Shown here: positions 59,550-64,000 of the stretch, in pieces
Numbering within the stretch: the first letter of the stretch is position 1
Layout of the letters: every line of letters starts with the position of its first letter
Origin: Dissophora ornata
Taxonomy: Eukaryota; Mortierellomycota; Mortierellomycetes; Mortierellales; Mortierellaceae
DNA: 64,000 bases
Assembly: GCA_025201705.1 (NCBI GenBank)
Contig: MU616596.1
Coordinates: forward strand, 25,279-89,278
Direction of reading: 5' to 3'
Made by a program: the position numbers and the translations under genes
The notes under the pieces: model-generated
Seen by the model: the letters and a program-made list of their open reading frames with translations, nothing else
Told to the model about the DNA's origin: nothing
Database searches by the model: none

Positions 59550-60560
59550 AAATGTATCTTGTTCCATTTCTCGTTGCTCCAGCTCCAACTTGCTCTCCAA
59601 AAATTCCGACCCCCGCTTACACCTCTTCTCCTCCAGCTCCAGTCTCTTCGACTCTATAGTAGACTTCCTCGCTTCTATGATCTCAGTGACTGTAGATAAA
59701 AAATTAGAATCTTTGTCGAGGTCGGATAAAAAGCATGCCTCAATTGACTAAAATTCTTTACCGATGGCTTTCTTGACGTTGAAAGGCTCATAGGAAGAGA
59801 AAAACGATCGCTCTGACATTCCTGCATAAGACCTCGGGTCCGGTGTTGGCGGTTTTTTGCGTTGATCTGCTACTCGGGAACGCTTGTCGGAGGCCTGCGA
59901 CTCTGTATATGTCAACTGTCGCTTCTGTCGGCGCTGTGAAGCTGGTGACGACGAGATGGAAAGCTCGCTTATTCCATCTCCTTTAAGGGCGTTGTTGATG
60001 GGGCTGTTCTCATCGATTTTATATTGAGTGTAGTCGTCTTCACTATCCTCGATTGCGCCATAGTCCTCATTTGGTTCGTAACCTTCACCGTTCTCCTCAT
60101 CTACTATAAGACGATGTCGATGTCGAGGCTCTTTTCTTGGCTTTCATTCTGCTCCTGAACTGCCGTACCCGACAGAGTGAATTCGCCAAGCGGAGTGATA
60201 TTTGACCAGTGCCTGAAGAGTGTATCCATCCTCGCGTAGCAAGTACTCATGCTCTCCAACTTGTGTGCTACTGTGAATATCCCGCTACTGTGATCACTGT
60301 GGTCCTCGTCTGTAACCCCGAAACCCATAGATTTTGCCTTCGCCTTGACCCCTGCGCAGACCTTCGTATAACGACCGAATCGTCCACACATAGCCTTCGC
60401 ATTGAGATTAAACCTGCCCTTACTCTACTTGGACTCGATCTGAGCCGAGGTCGCATAGCCTTCGTTCGATGTATTTCGAGGTTTACCAACAGTTGTTTGT
60501 CCGCCAGAGCCAAAAATGGCCGTGAAATTGGGTGGGTACTCCAGCCTGGTTAAAACATTC
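59550..60560 (-). pseudogene. Harbinger partner (Myb/trihelix-like) gene, convergent and degenerate
   Basis: The minus strand shows a partly open frame at 60391-60104 with KVCAGVKAKAKSMGFGVTDE, then HKLESMSTCYARMDTL and NITPLGEFTLSG. Charged, Ser-rich tails follow in shifting frames to about 59560. In PIF/Harbinger elements the transposase is paired with a DNA-binding (Myb/SANT-like) protein needed for transposition. The location beside the transposase and the ending in convergent orientation fit that role. The assignment rests on context plus general composition; I did not see a clear Myb tryptophan pattern. Internal stops occur near 59695 and 59925. Confidence 0.5.
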
Positions 60561-60919
60561 TCGAAGTCCTGCTTTGAGCAACATTCCTTCGAAGCCCGTC
60601 CAGCTGACTTTTTTTACGGTTGACCTGGTTTTTTGGATGCGCCTGAGCTCGCTGCTGTGGTTGGTTCGTCCGTGGAAAAAAGTAAAAAAGTAAAAAGTAA
60701 ACGAGATGGTGGCGACGTGTTTTTCTCAATCACCTCAAGTTTAACCAATTCCAAGGTTTGAACCCCCTAAATGAACGAAGCAGTCTATACACATATGAAA
60801 GCAACAGACTTGATGCTATGACTTGTTGCCAACATGCCATTCTATTTGGAGACTTTGAAGGTGTTTTGATTTATTGGATTTGGTGTTGGTCGGTTTTTAG
60901 ATAACATATTCTGGGTACG
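60561..60919. other. Boundary between Harbinger remnant and RPT3, with OYE 3' flank copy
   Basis: The part from about 60775 to 60915 resembles the 3' flank of the OYE units (52640-52785 and 55025-55100): GAACGAAGCAGT, TATAC, GAAAGCAA, TTGCCAA, GTTTTG, AGATAACA. It abuts the RPT3 stop, so RPT3 likely uses this sequence as its 3' UTR. Confidence 0.55.
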
Positions 60920-62393
60920 TTACTTGTAGAATTCAAAATCAGTGTCGGTCTTCTTGACATTGCTCTTGTAACCCTTCTCCAGATCCTTAGCCAAAATAAC
61001 ATAACGGTTCTTGCGGACAGCATGCATACCAGCCTCTTGGCAAATGGCCGCAATCTCTGCTCCTGACAACTTGTCTGGTCGAGACACGACTACAAGGTTT
61101 AAAGATGATGGAGATAGGATGATATGATTAGTTTCTATTGAGCGTGAGAAACAAGGTAAAACTAGCATCACAGTCGGTATGAACTTACAATCTTCCAGGT
61201 CTACTTCGTCAGACAAGTTCATCTTGGCAGTGACAGTAGCGAAAATCAAACGCTTCTGGCGACGGTCTGGAGTAGGGAACTCGATCTTTCTGTCCAAACG
61301 GCCGGGACGCAAGATGGCTGGATCCAGTGTATCGGCACGGTTGGTAGCCATGATGACTTTGACATTCGAGCCCTGATCGAAACCATCCATCTGATTCAGC
61401 AACTCCAGCAACACACGTTGAACCTCGCGATCAGCTCCTGTCTGCGCGTCGAAACGCTTTGTCGCGATGGCATCGACCTCATCAATAAAGATAATAGCAG
61501 GCGAGTTCTCACGCGCCATCCTGAATGCATCTCTGACCATCCTTGGACCCTCACCCAAATATTTCTGTACGAATTCTGATCCGACCATACGGAAGAACGA
61601 CGCTGACGTATGATGGGCAACCGCCTTGACTAGCATGGTCTTACCCGTTCCGGGAGGACCATAAAGCAAGACTCCACGTGGGGGGTCGATACCGATCTGG
61701 CGGTACAGGTCAAAGTGGGTGAGCGGCAACTCGACTGCTTCTCTGATCTCCTGTTTCTGCATATCCAATCCTCCAACATCTGCGTAAGTCACATCGGGCT
61801 TCTCATCTTGTCCAAGCATCTCGACGCTTGAATCCGCATTTGGTGGCAATACATCGACCAAGGCGTTCGAGTGGCGGTGGAGTGCCACCGAGCATGAGGG
61901 CTTGAGCAGCTCACGATCGATCGTGCTCAGAATCCGGACAACGTGTTGGGCACCTGTCGTAGAGGAGACAATACCCGTGTGCTGGTCAATGGGTTCCAGG
62001 AACTGTCCAATGACCAATGGAACTGACTGAATCCTTTTAACCTCCTCCTGTGCGCGGATCAGCTCGCGCTTCAAGTTCTTTTGCTCATCCTTGATGTATT
62101 CCTCCTGCAACTGCAAAAATTCCAAGTGGCGCTGCAAGTTCTTGTAGCGAGTGTAGGAATCGTTTGATGCCAGGTGAGCAAGAGGCCCCTGCTCAGGATG
62201 CTCATTATTGCTCCCAGCCTCCTAATATAATAGTTGGTCGAGTGAAGTTTGTTGCAAACAGATTGTCAGTACTATTGGTCTAGCAGGAAAGTCGTTCTTT
62301 TTTTCTCGCCAGTGAAAGACGAAAGCCTGCGCACACCTTTTGCTTCAAGGTGGCCTCTGAAGTTGAAACAGTCTTGATTCCGAGCTCCTCCAT
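60920..62393 (-). CDS. RPT3: 26S proteasome regulatory ATPase subunit Rpt3 (6B)
   Basis: Exons 62393-62337, 62221-61189 and 61089-60920 total 1260 nt, 419 aa (human Rpt3 is 418). An N-terminal coiled coil ([18 protein letters not shown]) and an OB domain ([17 protein letters not shown]) lead into the AAA+ module. This has Walker [14 protein letters not shown] (about residue 206), Walker [12 protein letters not shown], sensor [11 protein letters not shown] and the arginine fingers RPGRLDRK. The C-terminus FEFYK is an HbYX motif, as in Rpt3 orthologues, which docks into the 20S alpha ring. The protein unfolds ubiquitylated substrates as part of the hetero-hexameric base. It is divergent from ATG12; its 3' end touches a duplicated OYE flank. 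Confidence 0.97.
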
Positions 62394-63010
62394 GTGTATT
62401 ATATGTAGCTGGGAGTATCGGCGGGGTGATGGGGATGGGTAAGCGATGTAAGAATGGTTGTCGAATAGAGAGAAAGAGAGGACGTATGAGGTTTGTGATG
62501 CATTTGAATGCGCATCCTTTTGACGCGTCGCCCTCATGAAATTTGAAAAAAGTGAAGATGACGACAGCATCCTGGTATCACGTGACATATGCAAGCTCTC
62601 TGGCGCTACCAAAGGTGCCAACTTCGAGTCCTATGCTTTTCATGGTTTGAAAACATGTCTGTTGCTTGGAGTAGACAAGGGCGCGGGGATGAAGTCAACA
62701 CTCGACTTTCGCACGCATTGTATCACTTGGACCCACAGCTCCAAAGTCGCGTCCCAAAGTCGACGGAGCACGCACAAGTGAGCATCGAGTCGACAGCCAA
62801 GCACTCGCCCAAATCGACCCGCGGATCCTTCGATATAAATAAATTCGTCGTCCCTTCATCCCCTCGCTCGGGCAACTCCACGTTCATAAACATTCCTTAC
62901 TCTCGTATCCTCATCTACTCCATCTCCACTTCTCCAAGCGACAGTTCATCTCCGCATCATTCATCACAAGCCCTGGCAACAAGATACACAGACCTCATAT
63001 ACCATTCAAA
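62394..63010. promoter_or_regulatory. Divergent promoter region, RPT3 and ATG12
   Basis: 617 bp. It contains a TATAAATAAA-like word near 62836-62845, about 170 bp upstream of ATG12, and a C/T-rich leader (62870-62960). I searched by eye for the proteasome box GGTGGCAAA and its complement and did not find an exact match. Confidence 0.45.
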
Positions 63011-63741
63011 ATGTCCAACGCAGGGACGCCATCCACAGAATCGCCACCGACCATAAACCTTCTCCAGGAGACACTTGGCGCAGCCTCCACAGAACCAACA
63101 GGACCGCCAGCATCACCGGCAACAGTCGTAGCGAACCACAAGAAGAAGGACACCTCAAAAGGTAAAGAAAAAAGGACTTACGCCTTGAAACCACGCAGCA
63201 CCGATATTGCTCAGTCGGTTATACATCATCCTAACGCCGATACATTTCCTCATACAGTGGTTGTCCGTTTCCGGGCTGTTGGAAACGCGCCGATCTTGAA
63301 GCAAAATATGTACAAGATTACAGCGTCCAATAAGTTCCTCGCCGTCATTCAGTTCTTGCGCAAGGAACTCAACTATAAGCACTCGGATCCTTTGGTAAGG
63401 ACAGCCGTGCCTCCCCTCGTCGCTTAAACTTTATCAGACAGGACGTTGTTAGGAAGACCTCGAATTTCGGCTAACATGTTGGGCCCTTGAACATTACTGT
63501 GCAATTTGATAGTTCCTGTACGTGAACAGCGCGTTCTCGCCAGCGCCAGATGAGATTGTGAACAACTTGTTCAAGGTAATTTACTCGAGCCTGCTTTATT
63601 CCCGTCTCTTCTGTCGATGTGTGCGCCTACGTGGATTAGGAACTGACTTGTTCGTTTATCTGCATCTTACCACTTCTTTAGTGCTTCAACACGGATGGAA
63701 AGCTGATTGTAAACTATGCTACAAGTCCTGCATGGGGATGA
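63011..63741 (+). CDS. ATG12: Ubiquitin-like autophagy protein ATG12
   Basis: Exons 63011-63161, 63258-63394, 63513-63575 and 63682-63741 total 411 nt, 136 aa. Residues 1-50 are a Thr/Ser/Pro/Ala-rich tail ending in KKKDTSK. The ubiquitin fold follows: [58 protein letters not shown] and the terminus NYATSPAWG. The terminal Gly, with no trailing residues, is what E1-like Atg7 activates for conjugation to Atg5. The Atg12-Atg5-Atg16 complex then drives Atg8 lipidation. The protein is shorter than yeast Atg12 and similar in length to animal ATG12. With CLEC16A in the same window there are two autophagy-related genes, not adjacent. Confidence 0.97.
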
Positions 63742-64000
63742 AAGATGTCAGGCGTATACGTAGCTCTTTGTAATAATAAATGTCTTTTTTTGCGACCCAC
63801 AGTATTATTATTTTCTGTATTTTATTACATTGCTTTTAGTCACGATCGTCAATTATGTTGTACACTCTATGTCCAGGCGCGTATCGTACCCGTGAACCTC
63901 TTGGTTTGTCAGGGATCTTCCCGAACCTGTTGAACGGATACAAAATATACTCGACCCTCGATTTGACTAGCCCCAGTGGTACCTGAAAAATGCAAAAAAA
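63742..64000. other. Window end, ATG12 3' side
   Basis: AT-rich, with TAATAATAAATG near 63771-63782 as a plausible poly(A) region for ATG12. No further gene can be supported before the window ends. Confidence 0.4.

Noticed and set aside
62394..63010. Proteasome-associated control element upstream of RPT3
   Set aside because: No exact GGTGGCAAA or complement seen by eye; the nearest AAGGTGCCAA differs at key positions.

Overview
This window is eukaryotic, gene-dense and intron-rich. Short GT-AG introns, usually 55-120 nt, interrupt almost every gene. Coding sequence is free of CTG-clade or organelle oddities, and CAG/CAA glutamine tracts are frequent. The gene set mixes core fungal genes (VMA7, CHO2, UBP8, RPT3, ATG12, CDC4-like) with genes usually absent from yeasts (PHIP/BRWD, CLEC16A, EAPP, MOCS2A). 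I read this as an early-diverging filamentous fungus, most likely Mortierellomycota/Mucoromycota. That placement is inference from gene content and style, not from a marker gene.

Layout. 1-4461 (-): 3'-truncated PHIP/BRWD gene. 5658-6313 (+): V-ATPase subunit F. 6733-9016 (-): CPD photolyase. 9218-13609 (-): WDR6/Rtt10. 13835-14743 (+): oligoribonuclease. 14987-16555 (+): Old Yellow Enzyme A. 16645-17749 (-): EAPP. 17845-18610 (-): decayed panB. 18.6-20.3 kb: no gene seen. 20297-22438 (+): single-pass membrane protein with polyQ. 22684-25866 (-): SAGA deubiquitinase UBP8/USP22. 26705-32517 (+): CLEC16A. 32650-35944 (-): F-box/WD40 CDC4/FBXW7 type. 36712-41173 (+): WD40 plus inositol-5-phosphatase. 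41651-45484 (+): CHO2. 46049-46494 (+): frameshifted MYND gene. 46828-48215 (-): OYE B. 48737-49861 (-): mitochondrial ribosomal protein S13. 50081-50432 (+): MOCS2A. 60920-62393 (-): RPT3. 63011-63741 (+): ATG12.

The unusual part is 50-61 kb. A MOCS2A-OYE unit has been tandemly duplicated and then decayed reciprocally. Unit 1 keeps MOCS2A and has a broken OYE; unit 2 has a broken MOCS2A and an intact OYE. A third, fragmentary unit has been split apart. Around it sit two orphan ORFs separated by a 171-bp MITE, a pair of about 95-bp direct repeats, and a defective PIF/Harbinger element with a convergent partner gene. A further copy of the OYE 3' flank lies directly against the RPT3 stop codon.

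Housekeeping genes are often in divergent pairs that share short promoters: PHIP/VMA7, UBP8/CLEC16A, CDC4/5-phosphatase, S13/MOCS2A and RPT3/ATG12. Exon boundaries were worked out by hand from splice signals. Where stated, the exon lengths sum to an exact multiple of three.
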